Shown here piece after piece: positions 7,764-17,115 of a DNA stretch of 59,984 bases. The DNA comes from Fimiplasma intestinipullorum. GTDB taxonomy: Bacteria > Bacillota_I > Bacilli_A > Erysipelotrichales > Coprobacillaceae. The notes beneath the pieces were generated by a model, which was not told the origin of the DNA, ran no database searches, and was given only the letters and a program-made list of their open reading frames with translations. Numbering within the stretch: position 1 is the first letter of the stretch; the number at the start of each line of letters is the position of its first letter. The translations under genes were made by a program, and so were the position numbers. The stretch covers positions 1-59,984 of the forward strand of contig DVMJ01000040.1 in NCBI GenBank assembly GCA_018715065.1, written 5' to 3'.

Positions 7764-8669
7764 CTACAGACAAAGATTTTCATCAATGAAATGCATAAAC
7801 GGTTTCTTTTGGACTTCATCAGGGTGCTGCAAATACCAGTCAAAACTCTGCTTCAGCCCCTCTTTTAAAGGCGTCAGATCAGATAACAATTGCGATTGAC
7901 GCGATACATCCAACTGATACGCGTAGGGATAAAAGCTAAAGTAGGCGCGTTGTTCAATAGCCGGATCTACATTGATCAAACTAAGCTTCTTACCCGCTAT
8001 ATCATAACAGAGCGCTACCCAATCCAGCACTGAGATTGGCTCGGGATTTCCAGTGTTATAAATATGCTTGGCTGGACGCATATCGAGGATCCGTTCAATC
8101 AGCCGACATAGATCCTCAATATAAAAGAATTGCAAAGGCATCGAGCCATCACAGGGCAAGTAAAAAGGGCGTTCCTGCAAGGCGCAATCGAACACAAAGG
8201 CTTCCCGATAGACGTTGTTGCCGGGACCATAGAGATAAGGCGGTCTCAGAATATAAGCCTGGGGATCTCTTGCTAGCAGCGCCTGTTCCGCAGCCATCTT
8301 ATCGGTACCATAAGTTTTCCAGTAGCGATTCAGCCCTAAAGGTGCCTCCTCAACAAAAGGCTGAATGCCCGTTTCAGGATAAACAGCACTGGAACTGATC
8401 AGAATATAGGGTCCTTCATATCTCAGATGCACATATAAATCTTCGATATCACGCGCATTATAGGCTGTTACATCAATCACTGCATCAAATACATTCTCAG
8501 ATAGATACCCATTTAAATCGTGACGATCGGCCTGAATAAGCCGCACCCCAGGTACCTGTGGACGTGTATTCCGATTCAGGACTGTCACCTGATCTCCTTT
8601 AGCCACAAAGTACTTTGCGATATACTGACTCACAAAGACTGTTCCTCCGGTAATCAATGGCTTGCGCAT
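7764..8669 (-). CDS. NAD(P)-dependent epimerase/dehydratase family protein (extended SDR)
   Basis: A 301-residue Rossmann-fold protein. The dinucleotide motif is ITGGTVFVSQYIA at the N-terminus, a variant of TGxxGxxG typical of atypical extended SDRs. The catalytic pair reads YGTDK (YxxxK) near residue 140, preceded by SSSAVYPE. Substrate is not predictable; relatives act on nucleotide sugars. The start has a GGAGGAG site. It stands alone between two terminators, so it is likely a single-gene unit. No active-site residue is missing. Confidence 0.85.
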   Translation of the reverse strand: MRKPLITGGTVFVSQYIAKYFVAKGDQVTVLNRNTRPQVPGVRLIQADRHDLNGYLSENVFDAVIDVTAYNARDIEDLYVHLRYEGPYILISSSAVYPETGIQPFVEEAPLGLNRYWKTYGTDKMAAEQALLARDPQAYILRPPYLYGPGNNVYREAFVFDCALQERPFYLPCDGSMPLQFFYIEDLCRLIERILDMRPAKHIYNTGNPEPISVLDWVALCYDIAGKKLSLINVDPAIEQRAYFSFYPYAYQLDVSRQSQLLSDLTPLKEGLKQSFDWYLQHPDEVQKKPFMHFIDENLCL

Positions 8670-8825
8670 TTTTTCTCCTCCTCATTTTTTTATGCCTCTT
8701 CATTTGATTAAAAAAGAGAAGAAATTCATCGTTCGACAAATATTGCTGAATAAGTTTGCTATGATAATAGCGTGAACTATGAATTATTCTCCCTAATACC
8801 AAATCCCAACAACATAGTCACACAA

Positions 8826-8855
8826 AAAAGCGAGTCCCTCCCTAGGCTCGCTTTT
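8826..8855 (-). terminator. Intrinsic terminator of thrS
   Basis: A 9-bp stem AAAAGCGAG/CTCGCTTTT lies 4 bases past the thrS stop and is extended by a T-run on the minus strand. Confidence 0.88.
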
Positions 8856-8859
8856 CCTA

Positions 8860-10620
8860 TTATTGTTCATCCATATGATGCAGGGCTTTGGTCCGCACTT
8901 CTTCTTCGATCATCGCAATGAAATCATCGACTGGTAAAGTCGTTTGTTTCTGATGACCATATTCACGGTAAGTCACCGTCTTTTCATCACGTTCCTGATT
9001 ACCTAAAACCAGCTGATATGGAATCTTTTTCATTTGTGCTTCACGAATACGATAGCCTAATTTTTCATCACGGTCATCGAGTTCAACACGGAAGCCTTTT
9101 TTCGCTAACATATCAACGACTTCTTTGGCGTAATCGAGATGGAATTCATTCTTGACCGGAATGACACGTAACTGAACAGGCGCTAACCACATTGGGAAAG
9201 CTCCGGCAAAATGTTCGATCAAAATACCGATGAAACGTTCAATTGAACCGAAAATAACACGGTGCAGCATGACAGGACGCACTTTCTGTCCATTTTTATC
9301 AACATAAGTCAGATCAAATCTTTCTGGCAAGTTCATATCCAGCTGGATCGTTCCGCACTGCCATACACGTCCCAAGGAATCCTTCACATGAAAGTCCAGC
9401 TTAGGTCCATAGAAAGCCCCATCGCCTGGGTTGATCTTGAAATCTTTACCTGCGGCTTTGCACGCTGCGGCTAAAGCGGCTTCACTCTTTTCCCAGATTT
9501 CCAAAGAACCGATATACTTTTCTTCTGGCCGCGTTGAAAGTTCAATGCTGTATGGCAAACCAAGGCTTGAGTACACTCGATCGATGAAAGCAATCAGACG
9601 GACCACTTCACTTTCAATCTGGTCAGCCGTCATAAAGATATGGGCATCATCCTGTGTAAACGTTCTGACACGGAATAAACCGTTCAGCGCCCCACTGGCT
9701 TCATGACGATGTACCTGTCCCAATTCACCCATACGTAATGGCAGATCTTTGTAAGAACGCAATCCATTCTTAAAGACTAACATACTGCCTGGGCAGTTCA
9801 TTGGCTTGATTGCAAATTCGCGATCGTCAACCATGCTGGTGTACATATTTTCCTTATAGTTATACCAGTGTCCGGAAACTTCCCATAATTCCTTAGACAT
9901 CATGATTGGGGTCTTGATAAACTGATATCCTTCTTTGGTATGTTCCTCATACCAGTAATTTTCCAAAATATTACGCAAGATCATCCCATGTGGTAAGAAG
10001 AATGGCATGCCAGGTGCGTAATCACTCATCATAAAGAGATCCAATTCACGTCCCAATTTCTTGTGGTCGCGCTTTTTGGCTTCTTCTAATAAATCAAGAT
10101 AATCCTGCAAGGCTTCCGGTGTATCAAAGCAAACACCGTAAATACGCTGAAGAACCTGATTGTTTTTATCGCCTTTCCAGTAAGCACCGGAATGTTTAGT
10201 TAATTTAAAATTACGGCACATCTTGACATTATCAACATGAGGTCCGCGGCAAAGATCGACAAAATCACCCTGACGGTAACAACTGATATGTCCATCTTCG
10301 AGTCCGCCGATCAGGTCGATCTTATAAGGATCATCCTTAAACATCTCTAAAGCGTCTTCTTTAGAAATTTCCTCACGAACGATACGTTTACCATCCTTAC
10401 AGATCTTTTTCATTTCTTTTTCGATCTTAGGAATATCGTCGTCCTTGATGACATAATCACCTAAATCAACATCATAATAGAACCCTTCACTTACAACCGG
10501 TCCAACCCAAAACTTCGCTTGTGGCCAAAGATGTTTGATGGCCTGTGCCATGACATGTGCACAGGAATGGTTTAAGACACTTAATTTTTCATCTTCGCGA
10601 AAATCGATGAATTCAGCCAT
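8860..10620 (-). CDS. thrS: Threonine--tRNA ligase lacking the TGS domain
   Basis: A 586-residue class II synthetase. It has the N2 editing domain (HSCAHVMAQAIKH with the HxxxH zinc/editing motif near residue 18), the catalytic core (KPMNCPGSM, FTQDDAHIF, QCGTIQLD) and the C-terminal anticodon-binding domain. The family norm is about 640 residues with a TGS domain of about 60 residues in front. Here the protein begins directly at the editing domain. The ATG at 10620 has a GGAGG site 8 bases upstream and is preceded by the T-box terminator hairpin, so no N-terminal exon is hidden. Expression should rise when tRNA-Thr is uncharged. Confidence 0.96.
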   Translation of the reverse strand: MAEFIDFREDEKLSVLNHSCAHVMAQAIKHLWPQAKFWVGPVVSEGFYYDVDLGDYVIKDDDIPKIEKEMKKICKDGKRIVREEISKEDALEMFKDDPYKIDLIGGLEDGHISCYRQGDFVDLCRGPHVDNVKMCRNFKLTKHSGAYWKGDKNNQVLQRIYGVCFDTPEALQDYLDLLEEAKKRDHKKLGRELDLFMMSDYAPGMPFFLPHGMILRNILENYWYEEHTKEGYQFIKTPIMMSKELWEVSGHWYNYKENMYTSMVDDREFAIKPMNCPGSMLVFKNGLRSYKDLPLRMGELGQVHRHEASGALNGLFRVRTFTQDDAHIFMTADQIESEVVRLIAFIDRVYSSLGLPYSIELSTRPEEKYIGSLEIWEKSEAALAAACKAAGKDFKINPGDGAFYGPKLDFHVKDSLGRVWQCGTIQLDMNLPERFDLTYVDKNGQKVRPVMLHRVIFGSIERFIGILIEHFAGAFPMWLAPVQLRVIPVKNEFHLDYAKEVVDMLAKKGFRVELDDRDEKLGYRIREAQMKKIPYQLVLGNQERDEKTVTYREYGHQKQTTLPVDDFIAMIEEEVRTKALHHMDEQ

Positions 10621-10645
10621 ATTTTTTCCTCCTTTTCTAAAAAAA

Positions 10646-10850
10646 GAGACCTCGTCAAAGGACGAAGTCTCGTGGTACCACCTTTATTCACAATCGTTGA
10701 CGATTGCCTCTAGTCCTTAACGCGGAAAACGGCGGTCTCTTTCGAGCGCAGCTCATAGGGAGTACCCATCATCCTTGCGGGAAATTTTCACCAGCCATTT
10801 CCTCTCTAAACGCATCAGAAGATGAACATATCCTATATCTTTGCTTTTAT
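10646..10850 (-). ncRNA. T-box riboswitch of thrS (specifier ACU, threonine)
   Basis: Read on the minus strand the leader has an AGAGAGG...GCTGGTGAAAA stem-I region, a candidate specifier ACT (10761-10763), the conserved T-box AGGTGGTACCACG (10671-10683), and a terminator hairpin GAGACTTCGTC/GACGAGGTCTC (10646-10671) followed by seven T. The ACT codon fits the downstream threonyl-tRNA synthetase. Confidence 0.95.
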
Positions 10851-10856
10851 ATCTCT

Positions 10857-10884
10857 ATTTTAATCAAAATAAGAGAAATGTCAA
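10857..10884 (-). promoter_or_regulatory. SigmaA promoter of thrS
   Basis: TTGACA (10879-10884), 16 bases, TAAAAT (10857-10862), located directly after the pyk stop. Confidence 0.8.
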
Positions 10885-10889
10885 CTAAA

Positions 10890-12317
10890 TTACTTGATCG
10901 TAATTAAGTTTAAGAAACTTGTTGTTCCTGGTGCACCTGGTGTACCTCCAGTCACGATCACTGTTTCGCCCTCTTCAACACCGAATTCTTTTGCCAGCAA
11001 TTCTGCGTAATTCAACATTGCTTCTGTGCTTGGCACTGAACGGCAAAGCACTGGTGTCACACCCCAAGATAATGCTAATTTACGCATGACCGTTTCATCC
11101 GTCGTTGCGGCAATAATTGGGCATTCTGGTTTATAACGGCTCATCTTCATCGCTGTATAACCGGAGATCGTGAAGGCCACGATGGCAGCAGCATTATATT
11201 CATAAGCAATCTGGGCTACAGACATACAGATAGCTTCAGAGTAATCCTTATGGCTGGTTGCAACCGCTTCGCTGTGGAAACGCTGGTAGTCCAGACCATC
11301 TTCGATCTTAGAAGCAATACGTGCCATGGTCTCAACAGCTTCTACTGGATATTTACCGGCAGCAGATTCACCAGAAAGCATGATTGCATCACTACCATCC
11401 ATGATGGCATTGGCAACGTCAGAAACTTCTGCACGTGTTGGACGTGGATTCTGCTGCATACTTTCGAGCATCTGCGTCGCTGTAATAACGACTTTACCCG
11501 CTGCATTACATTTACGAATAATATTCTTTTGAATGATTGGTACATCTTCAGCAGGCACCTCAACACCAAGGTCACCACGAGCAACCATGATGCCATCAGC
11601 AACGCGTAAGATGTCATCAATCTTTTCAACACCTTCCTGATTCTCGATCTTAGCAATGACGCGAATCTGAGGATGATTGTTTTCAACTAATAAACGTTTG
11701 ATATCGATGATATCCTGTGGACGACGGGTGAATGAAGCAGCGATAAAATCAACACCCTGACGGCAGCCAAACTCCAGGTCTGCTTTATCTTTTTCAGATA
11801 AGTACTCTAACTGTAAGGCAATACCTGGAACGTTGATGCCACGTTTATTTTTGACCACACCATCATTCGCACAAACACAAACAATATCTGTATCTTCGAC
11901 ATGATCCACTAATAACTGGATCTGTCCATCGTTGACAAGGATGAATCCGCCTGGTTTGACATCTTGATACAGGTTCGCATAAGTAATCGAGAAACGATCA
12001 CTTGTACCTAAGATCTCCTGGGATGCAATACGTACAACCTGTCCTTTTTTGAATTCAGTCTGACCGCCTTCAAAATCATGTGTACGAATTTCTGGTCCCT
12101 TCGTATCTAACAGAATGGCTACAGGACGATGAAGCTCTTCACAAACGCGGCGCAGCGTCTCGATTCGCCTACCATGTTCTTCATAGTCACCATGAGAGAA
12201 ATTTAAGCGCATGACATTCATGCCGGCTTTGACCATTTTTCTTAGTGTTTCTTCATCTTCTGAAGCTGGTCCAATCGTACAAACAATTCGTGTCTTCTTT
12301 TCTACTTCTTTCATCAT
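10890..12317 (-). CDS. pyk: Pyruvate kinase
   Basis: A 475-residue enzyme that makes ATP and pyruvate from PEP and ADP in the last step of glycolysis. Landmarks: TKIVCTIGP-like start (KTRIVCTIGPAS), MRLNFSHG near residue 36, LDTKGPEIRT near 71, the catalytic IAKIENQEGV near 219 and the MVARGDLGVE signature near 245. It has the standard A, B and C domains and lacks the extra phosphohistidine-like C-terminal domain found in Bacillus enzymes. It follows pfkA by 33 bases, giving the usual pfkA-pyk operon. Confidence 0.97.
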   Translation of the reverse strand: MMKEVEKKTRIVCTIGPASEDEETLRKMVKAGMNVMRLNFSHGDYEEHGRRIETLRRVCEELHRPVAILLDTKGPEIRTHDFEGGQTEFKKGQVVRIASQEILGTSDRFSITYANLYQDVKPGGFILVNDGQIQLLVDHVEDTDIVCVCANDGVVKNKRGINVPGIALQLEYLSEKDKADLEFGCRQGVDFIAASFTRRPQDIIDIKRLLVENNHPQIRVIAKIENQEGVEKIDDILRVADGIMVARGDLGVEVPAEDVPIIQKNIIRKCNAAGKVVITATQMLESMQQNPRPTRAEVSDVANAIMDGSDAIMLSGESAAGKYPVEAVETMARIASKIEDGLDYQRFHSEAVATSHKDYSEAICMSVAQIAYEYNAAAIVAFTISGYTAMKMSRYKPECPIIAATTDETVMRKLALSWGVTPVLCRSVPSTEAMLNYAELLAKEFGVEEGETVIVTGGTPGAPGTTSFLNLITIK

Positions 12318-12350
12318 ACTTGTTTTCTACCTCCTATTGATCACACAAAA

Positions 12351-13310
12351 CTAACGAATCTTACGAGCGTCTTCGTAGATACCAAAATCAGTCTCTCTAG
12401 GTTTAGATAACGTTTCAATGATATCCAATCCTTCAAGATGTCCATTGACCACGCTCACGCATTTACCGCCTTCTCCTTTTTCAAGCAGTTCTACGGCAAA
12501 GATTCCCATGCGGCTCGCTAAAACACGGTCACGAGCGCTTGGGCGTCCACCTCTTTGCATATGGCCTAACACATTGGCTCTTGTCTCAAAACCAGTTTCA
12601 GCCTGTACTTTTTTAGCTAAAGCGTGAACATCTGTAATGCCCTCCGTAATCACGACGATGGCATGTTTCTTATCTGACTGTTTTGAAATTTTCAAACATT
12701 CAATTATTTTTTCTTCATTATAACCAATCTCACTTGTCACGATCAATTCGACCCCACAGGCAATCCCTGACCAGACAGCCAGATCACCGCAACGGCGACC
12801 CATGACTTCCAGGATCGTACAGCGCTGATGTGAACTTGAAGTATCTCTTAAGCGATCTAACGCTTCAACAATGGTATTTAAGGCCGTATCGAATCCGATC
12901 GTTACCTCCGTACGTGGAATGTCGTTATCAATCGTACCTGGAATACCGATACAGTTCACTCCCATTTCCGTTAAACGCATGGCACCATGATAGCTGCCGT
13001 CTCCCCCAATGACAACTAACGCTTCGATACCTGCTTTTTCAAGCTGAGAAATAGCGACCTTGCGTACTTCCTCATCCTTAAATTCAGGGAAACGCGCACT
13101 GCGCAAAATGGTTCCGCCCTGGTTGATGATATTACGCGTCGAACGACGATCGAACTTAATAAAAGAGCCATCGTATAAGCCTTTAAAACCTTGTTCTACA
13201 CCGTATACTTCAATTCCTTTATTTAGGCAAGCTCTTGCAACAGCACGAATCGCTGCGTTCATTCCCGGCGCATCTCCGCCAGAGGTTAAAATTCCAATAC
13301 TTCTTACCAT
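12351..13310 (-). CDS. pfkA: ATP-dependent 6-phosphofructokinase
   Basis: A 319-residue bacterial PfkA that phosphorylates fructose 6-phosphate to the 1,6-bisphosphate. Seen: ILTSGGDAPGMNAAIR (ATP site), VVIGGDGSYHGA near residue 100, the catalytic GTIDNDI with the proton-accepting Asp near residue 127, and MGRRCGDLA near 169. The Gly after GGDG supports ATP rather than pyrophosphate as donor. Start is set by GAAGGTGAGG. First gene of pfkA-pyk. Confidence 0.97.
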   Translation of the reverse strand: MVRSIGILTSGGDAPGMNAAIRAVARACLNKGIEVYGVEQGFKGLYDGSFIKFDRRSTRNIINQGGTILRSARFPEFKDEEVRKVAISQLEKAGIEALVVIGGDGSYHGAMRLTEMGVNCIGIPGTIDNDIPRTEVTIGFDTALNTIVEALDRLRDTSSSHQRCTILEVMGRRCGDLAVWSGIACGVELIVTSEIGYNEEKIIECLKISKQSDKKHAIVVITEGITDVHALAKKVQAETGFETRANVLGHMQRGGRPSARDRVLASRMGIFAVELLEKGEGGKCVSVVNGHLEGLDIIETLSKPRETDFGIYEDARKIR

Positions 13311-13349
13311 AAAACAACCTCACCTTCTTTGTATTTTCCCTATGGTCCT

Positions 13350-13355
13350 ATTTTA
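13350..13355 (-). promoter_or_regulatory. Probable -10 box of the pfkA-pyk operon
   Basis: TAAAAT reads toward pfkA about 40 bases upstream of its start. The -35 is weak (TTTCAA at 16 bases). Confidence 0.45.
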
Positions 13356-13415
13356 ACATAGTTTATTTGAATTGAAAACACAAAACAAAAATGTTGCCCC
13401 TTACAAAAGGATTTT

Positions 13416-14315
13416 TTAGCGAAAATTCTTACCGACCAGCTCCATTGGAACGCTTACAGCTTTCACTCTTTCGACAAGACGTTTGGCCTTGATCATCTCG
13501 TCACGTGATTTATTCATCGTATAATGCTGCTCCAGCATCGCTAGATCATACACGCTCGTAAAATAGGTTGGCAGCTGACGATTCATACGCTCATTTAACA
13601 GCGTATACAAGACGTCATCCCGGCCCCAGACACTGAGCGTCTCGGCACCTAGATCATCCAGGACCAGATAAGGAACGACCTTCAATTCCGCCAATAGATC
13701 CGCTTCTCCCGGATTATTGAAACGACTCTTCAGATCGGCTAGAAGCTGCGGCATGGATATGAAGGCACAGTCGTTCTGATTAATGGCTAGCGCATTGCAG
13801 AAAGCGGCCATGACATAAGTCTTGCCCGTTCCCATCTCACCGTGAAGATAGATGCCTTTGGCAGAAGGCGTTGTAATCTGATTCATTAATGCCGTTGCCA
13901 CCTGCAAGAGATTGCCGCCATTATCATATTGGATATCCTTAAAGCTTGTCTCAAGCAAGTTTTTCGCAACATTAGCTTGAATACGATTCATGGCCTGGCG
14001 TTTCTTTTCATCCTCCTGCTGTTGTTCACAGGCTTCAAAATAACGCACAACCTCACCCTGGTCGATGGTCAAAAGACGCATATAGCCTTTAAAATTCTTC
14101 GGACACTGAGCGAGTCCCGGACATGCTTTACATGCGTTCAGTTCCCCCACATAATCTAAAAAATCAATCCAGTGATCTTCGACAAACCCACGCGACAGCC
14201 CAGCTTGCCGCAAAATGGAAAGCACTGAGGTTTCCTGCATGATTTCATCAATACTCTGTTTTTTGCGGTTTTTCATTGACGCATCAAAGACAACACTTTT
14301 TTGAACATGCTCCAT
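13416..14315 (-). CDS. dnaI: Primosomal protein DnaI (helicase loader)
   Basis: A 299-residue AAA+ ATPase that loads the replicative helicase at oriC and restarted forks. The N-terminal domain carries the zinc-type cluster CKACPGLAQC at residues 62-71. The Walker A motif GEMGTGKT lies at 159-166 and Walker B YLVLDDLGAE at 216-225. Length matches B. subtilis DnaI. Its ATG overlaps the dnaB stop as TAATG, with GGAGG upstream, so the two are coupled. In Firmicutes DnaD, DnaB and DnaI act in sequence. Confidence 0.93.
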   Translation of the reverse strand: MEHVQKSVVFDASMKNRKKQSIDEIMQETSVLSILRQAGLSRGFVEDHWIDFLDYVGELNACKACPGLAQCPKNFKGYMRLLTIDQGEVVRYFEACEQQQEDEKKRQAMNRIQANVAKNLLETSFKDIQYDNGGNLLQVATALMNQITTPSAKGIYLHGEMGTGKTYVMAAFCNALAINQNDCAFISMPQLLADLKSRFNNPGEADLLAELKVVPYLVLDDLGAETLSVWGRDDVLYTLLNERMNRQLPTYFTSVYDLAMLEQHYTMNKSRDEMIKAKRLVERVKAVSVPMELVGKNFR

Positions 14316-15583
14316 TATGATTGACCTCCTAAAATGTTCTCCATCGCTTTCTGGAAATCAGCCACCGCCTTGGCATCCGGGTGTTGCGATACACTTTCTG
14401 ACGCTGGTTTTTCCTTAGGACGACTGATCTGACGCTCTTTGATATAAGCAGACGCTTCAGCCAAAGCCGCCTTGGTATCCCGGATCCCTTTGCGGCTGAA
14501 AAGACCGGCCAGGTATTCAACATGATTGCGTGGCAGTGCGCCCTGATTTAAACGCAGGACTGTCTCCACGATCACATTGACGACCCCCGAGGGCAATTGC
14601 TGTTTCACTAACATATTTTCAATCAGGCCTAGATCACGCGCGGTTGGCGCAGCGCCCTTTTGTAAGGCCCGTAAATAATCATAGGGTGAAAGGGTATCGA
14701 GCTGCCTGATCTTCTTCTCACGCATGCTGCCCCCTTCACGGGCAGGCGCTCTTTTAGGCGTCGGTTTTTGATAGACCTGCCTTGTCTTGGCAGTACTCTC
14801 AAATTCATAGAATCGTTTGCAGCGCTCAGATAAACTATCCACCTCAATTTTTCCCTGATCCAAAACATCATATACGAGCTCACGCATCGTCGAAGGTGAA
14901 ATATGGTAGACCATTCCAAGCTGACAGATAGCCGCTTCCACCTCCTGAGTAATCGCTTTACGCGGAATCTGATAATTGCCTAAACCATCATAGAAAGTAT
15001 CCAGATCATATGTCGTTTGCGGTATCTGCTGCTTTTGTTTCTCATAGATTCCCTGTCGTTTTAGAACACCAAGACCTTCAGATGAATCCAGGTCGATATG
15101 AAAAGTCTCACCAAAAGATCGGGTCATATCCCGATACAAATGGCGATCAAGCGGCGGGCAGGAAAAAGCATAACGTGTTTTTTCATAATCCATTTCTCCC
15201 AGGCTGCGGTACAAAAGCACATTCAACAATTCGTTTTGAAAAAAGTCGGAAGCATCCAGCGGCAGGAGCAGCTCATAGGCCAATATCCGATGCTCCTTTT
15301 CTTCACGCAGATAGGTGTGCATTAATCCCAGTCCTTCCAGGATGCCGGCTGCATTTTCGATATCTTCAATCTTCATCTGCATCATCGCAACCAGACGAAA
15401 ATGCGTAGATTCAATATTCAGCATATGGCGACGCTCCAATTCACTGTAAAGCGTCATATATAAGCTGATTGCCTGATATGAAGCAATCGGCTGATAAAGT
15501 AAATGCAGCACACGGACATGCGCTTCACTGAGCGTTCCCTGACAATAGATCTGATAACTATCCTGACTGTTGAGCTTAAGCAT
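14315..15583 (-). CDS. dnaB: Replication initiation and membrane attachment protein DnaB
   Basis: A 422-residue Firmicutes DnaB (helicase co-loader, DnaB_2/DDBH family; not the hexameric helicase). It shows an N-terminal winged-helix-like part and a C-terminal DDBH-type region around residues 300-380 with LSPYDYLRALQKG. I choose the ATG at 15583 (MLKLNS) because GGAGG lies 9 bases upstream; the frame remains open 19 codons further. The start overlaps the coaE stop by 8 bases. The cluster dnaI-dnaB-coaE-mutM-polA matches the order in other Firmicutes, though nrdR, often next to dnaB, is absent. Confidence 0.9.
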   Translation of the reverse strand: MLKLNSQDSYQIYCQGTLSEAHVRVLHLLYQPIASYQAISLYMTLYSELERRHMLNIESTHFRLVAMMQMKIEDIENAAGILEGLGLMHTYLREEKEHRILAYELLLPLDASDFFQNELLNVLLYRSLGEMDYEKTRYAFSCPPLDRHLYRDMTRSFGETFHIDLDSSEGLGVLKRQGIYEKQKQQIPQTTYDLDTFYDGLGNYQIPRKAITQEVEAAICQLGMVYHISPSTMRELVYDVLDQGKIEVDSLSERCKRFYEFESTAKTRQVYQKPTPKRAPAREGGSMREKKIRQLDTLSPYDYLRALQKGAAPTARDLGLIENMLVKQQLPSGVVNVIVETVLRLNQGALPRNHVEYLAGLFSRKGIRDTKAALAEASAYIKERQISRPKEKPASESVSQHPDAKAVADFQKAMENILGGQS

Positions 15584-16163
15584 GGTCATCAGCCTCCAAT
15601 CGTTGATCGATCTGCGCATACAGTGACGCCAGATCCCCATTATTATCTATCACAAAGTCAGCCTGCGCACATTTCTCACGCAATGGCCACTGGCTCTTCA
15701 TCCTGCTCAAGGCTTCGGCTTCGCTTAGCCCATTGCGTTTGATCAATCGCTCGAGCTGTGCTTCCCAGCTTAGATTGACCACCCAGATCTCATCACAGAA
15801 ATCTTCCATATGGGCTTCAAAGAGAAGAGGTATATCCAAAAAGATCAGCCCTTGATCATGATGCTGCTGGATGCCCTGATGCAAGCGTGCTTTCACATAG
15901 GGATGAATGATGCTTTCAAGTTTCTTTTTCTGATCCGGATCGTCAAATACGAGCCGCCCCAACGCCTGGCGGTCGATCATCCCATTGGACACACAGGAAG
16001 GAAAATAAGCCTCAAGTTCACGATAAACATCCGCATCCTGATAAGCTTCATGGGCAAACTGATCGCTGTCGAGCACGACATAACCTAAATAATTCAAATA
16101 ACGACTTACCGTACTCTTTCCCGTGGCAATCCCTCCTGTCAAACCGATTCTTTTAACCGACAT
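15576..16163 (-). CDS. coaE: Dephospho-CoA kinase
   Basis: A 195-residue P-loop kinase that phosphorylates the 3'-hydroxyl of dephospho-CoA, the final step of CoA synthesis. IGLTGGIATGKST is the Walker A loop at residues 5-17, followed by DSDQFAHEAY near 35 and DIPLLFE near 105. I start at 16163 (MSVKRIG), just before the P-loop strand, with a GGCGGTG site; ten upstream codons are open but implausible. Start overlaps the oxidoreductase end by 11 bases. Confidence 0.94.
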   Translation of the reverse strand: MSVKRIGLTGGIATGKSTVSRYLNYLGYVVLDSDQFAHEAYQDADVYRELEAYFPSCVSNGMIDRQALGRLVFDDPDQKKKLESIIHPYVKARLHQGIQQHHDQGLIFLDIPLLFEAHMEDFCDEIWVVNLSWEAQLERLIKRNGLSEAEALSRMKSQWPLREKCAQADFVIDNNGDLASLYAQIDQRLEADDHA

Positions 16164-17115
16164 CAAAGCACACCGCCTTTGTACGAATATCATCCAGCAG
16201 CTGCGCTAATTTCAACGACTGACATAGCGGATGCAAGCGACTTTCTAAAAGACCAGCCTGAAGGCAGGAAACAACTTCCTGAATCTCACCGGACATATCG
16301 TCACCATGCCAGCTGCTCTCGTACTTTTGTGATTGTCCCTTGGAAGTGACCGTGAATTCCTGACAGCGATAATAGTAAGGGATCTCCAACGTTCCTTGTG
16401 TTCCCTGAATCAGCGCCACACGCGGTCTGGCCCGATCAATGCTTCCTTCCAAGAGGCAGCTCTGTCCGCCGGCAAAATTCAAGAGGGCCTGGAAGTATGT
16501 ATCGATCCCCTGAGACATGACAAGCTTGCTTTGGGCAACAACGGGATCACCCTCAAACATATCCAAGGCAAAGCTGAGAGGATAGATCCCCACATCCAGC
16601 AATGCGCCGCCTTGTCCTTTTTCAAAAAGATATTTGCCCTTTTGGTAAGGAACCACCGAATCAAAGTTGGCTTCAAGGTAAAATGGTGTCCCGATGGCTC
16701 CCTGTTTCAGGACTTCCTTGAGCTGATCTCTGGCAGGCAAAAAATACCCTTTGACTGCTTCCATTAAAAAGACCTGTTCACAGGCAGCAACCTGCATCAG
16801 ATGACTTACCTCTGCTGCGTTCAAACCGAGCGGTTTCTCGCATAGGACCGCTTTATGTCTATGTAAACATTGCTCAACTAAAGCCGCATGCCGTCCATGC
16901 GGCACCGCGATATACACCGCATCGATAGCCGGATGATCCATCAGTTGCGTATAATCTTGTGTGTAATGCCTGATTCCATATTTCTGACAAAAAGCTTCCC
17001 CTTTTGCCTGACTGGAACTGGCAACCATCTCTATTGTGACATTCGGGTTCAACTGGGCACTTCTCGCAAACCGATGCGCGATGTTTCCCAGACCCAATAT
17101 TCCAAAGCGGATCAT
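16153..17115 (-). CDS. Gfo/Idh/MocA family oxidoreductase
   Basis: A 320-residue NAD(P)-dependent dehydrogenase of the Gfo/Idh/MocA family. The Rossmann motif GILGLGNIAHRF starts at residue 4, and the family CEKPLGLN motif, whose Lys supports catalysis, lies near 93. The C-terminal half has the typical open beta sheet domain, ending near VCFDVG. Substrate is unknown; relatives act on sugars and trans-dihydrodiols. Start at 17115 (MIRFGIL) with a GAGGG site and a 4-base overlap with mutM. Its position inside a DNA-repair cluster is conserved in few relatives and gives no functional hint. Confidence 0.88.
   Translation of the reverse strand: MIRFGILGLGNIAHRFARSAQLNPNVTIEMVASSSQAKGEAFCQKYGIRHYTQDYTQLMDHPAIDAVYIAVPHGRHAALVEQCLHRHKAVLCEKPLGLNAAEVSHLMQVAACEQVFLMEAVKGYFLPARDQLKEVLKQGAIGTPFYLEANFDSVVPYQKGKYLFEKGQGGALLDVGIYPLSFALDMFEGDPVVAQSKLVMSQGIDTYFQALLNFAGGQSCLLEGSIDRARPRVALIQGTQGTLEIPYYYRCQEFTVTSKGQSQKYESSWHGDDMSGEIQEVVSCLQAGLLESRLHPLCQSLKLAQLLDDIRTKAVCFDVG

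Noticed and set aside
7681..7899. 72-codon plus frame across the bidirectional terminator
   Set aside because: It runs through the hairpin and antisense into the SDR gene, and the product is low-complexity; it looks like a shadow frame.
8036..8398. 120-codon plus frame antisense to the SDR gene
   Set aside because: Antisense shadow with composition dictated by the codons of the real gene; no start signals.
8599..8802. 67-codon minus frame upstream of and overlapping the SDR gene
   Set aside because: It overlaps the SDR start by about 70 bases, starts at a non-ATG without a ribosome site, and the SDR gene has a good GGAGGAG start of its own.
11342..11686. 114-codon minus frame inside pyk
   Set aside because: It lies in another frame on the same strand as an unambiguous pyruvate kinase gene, with no ribosome site.
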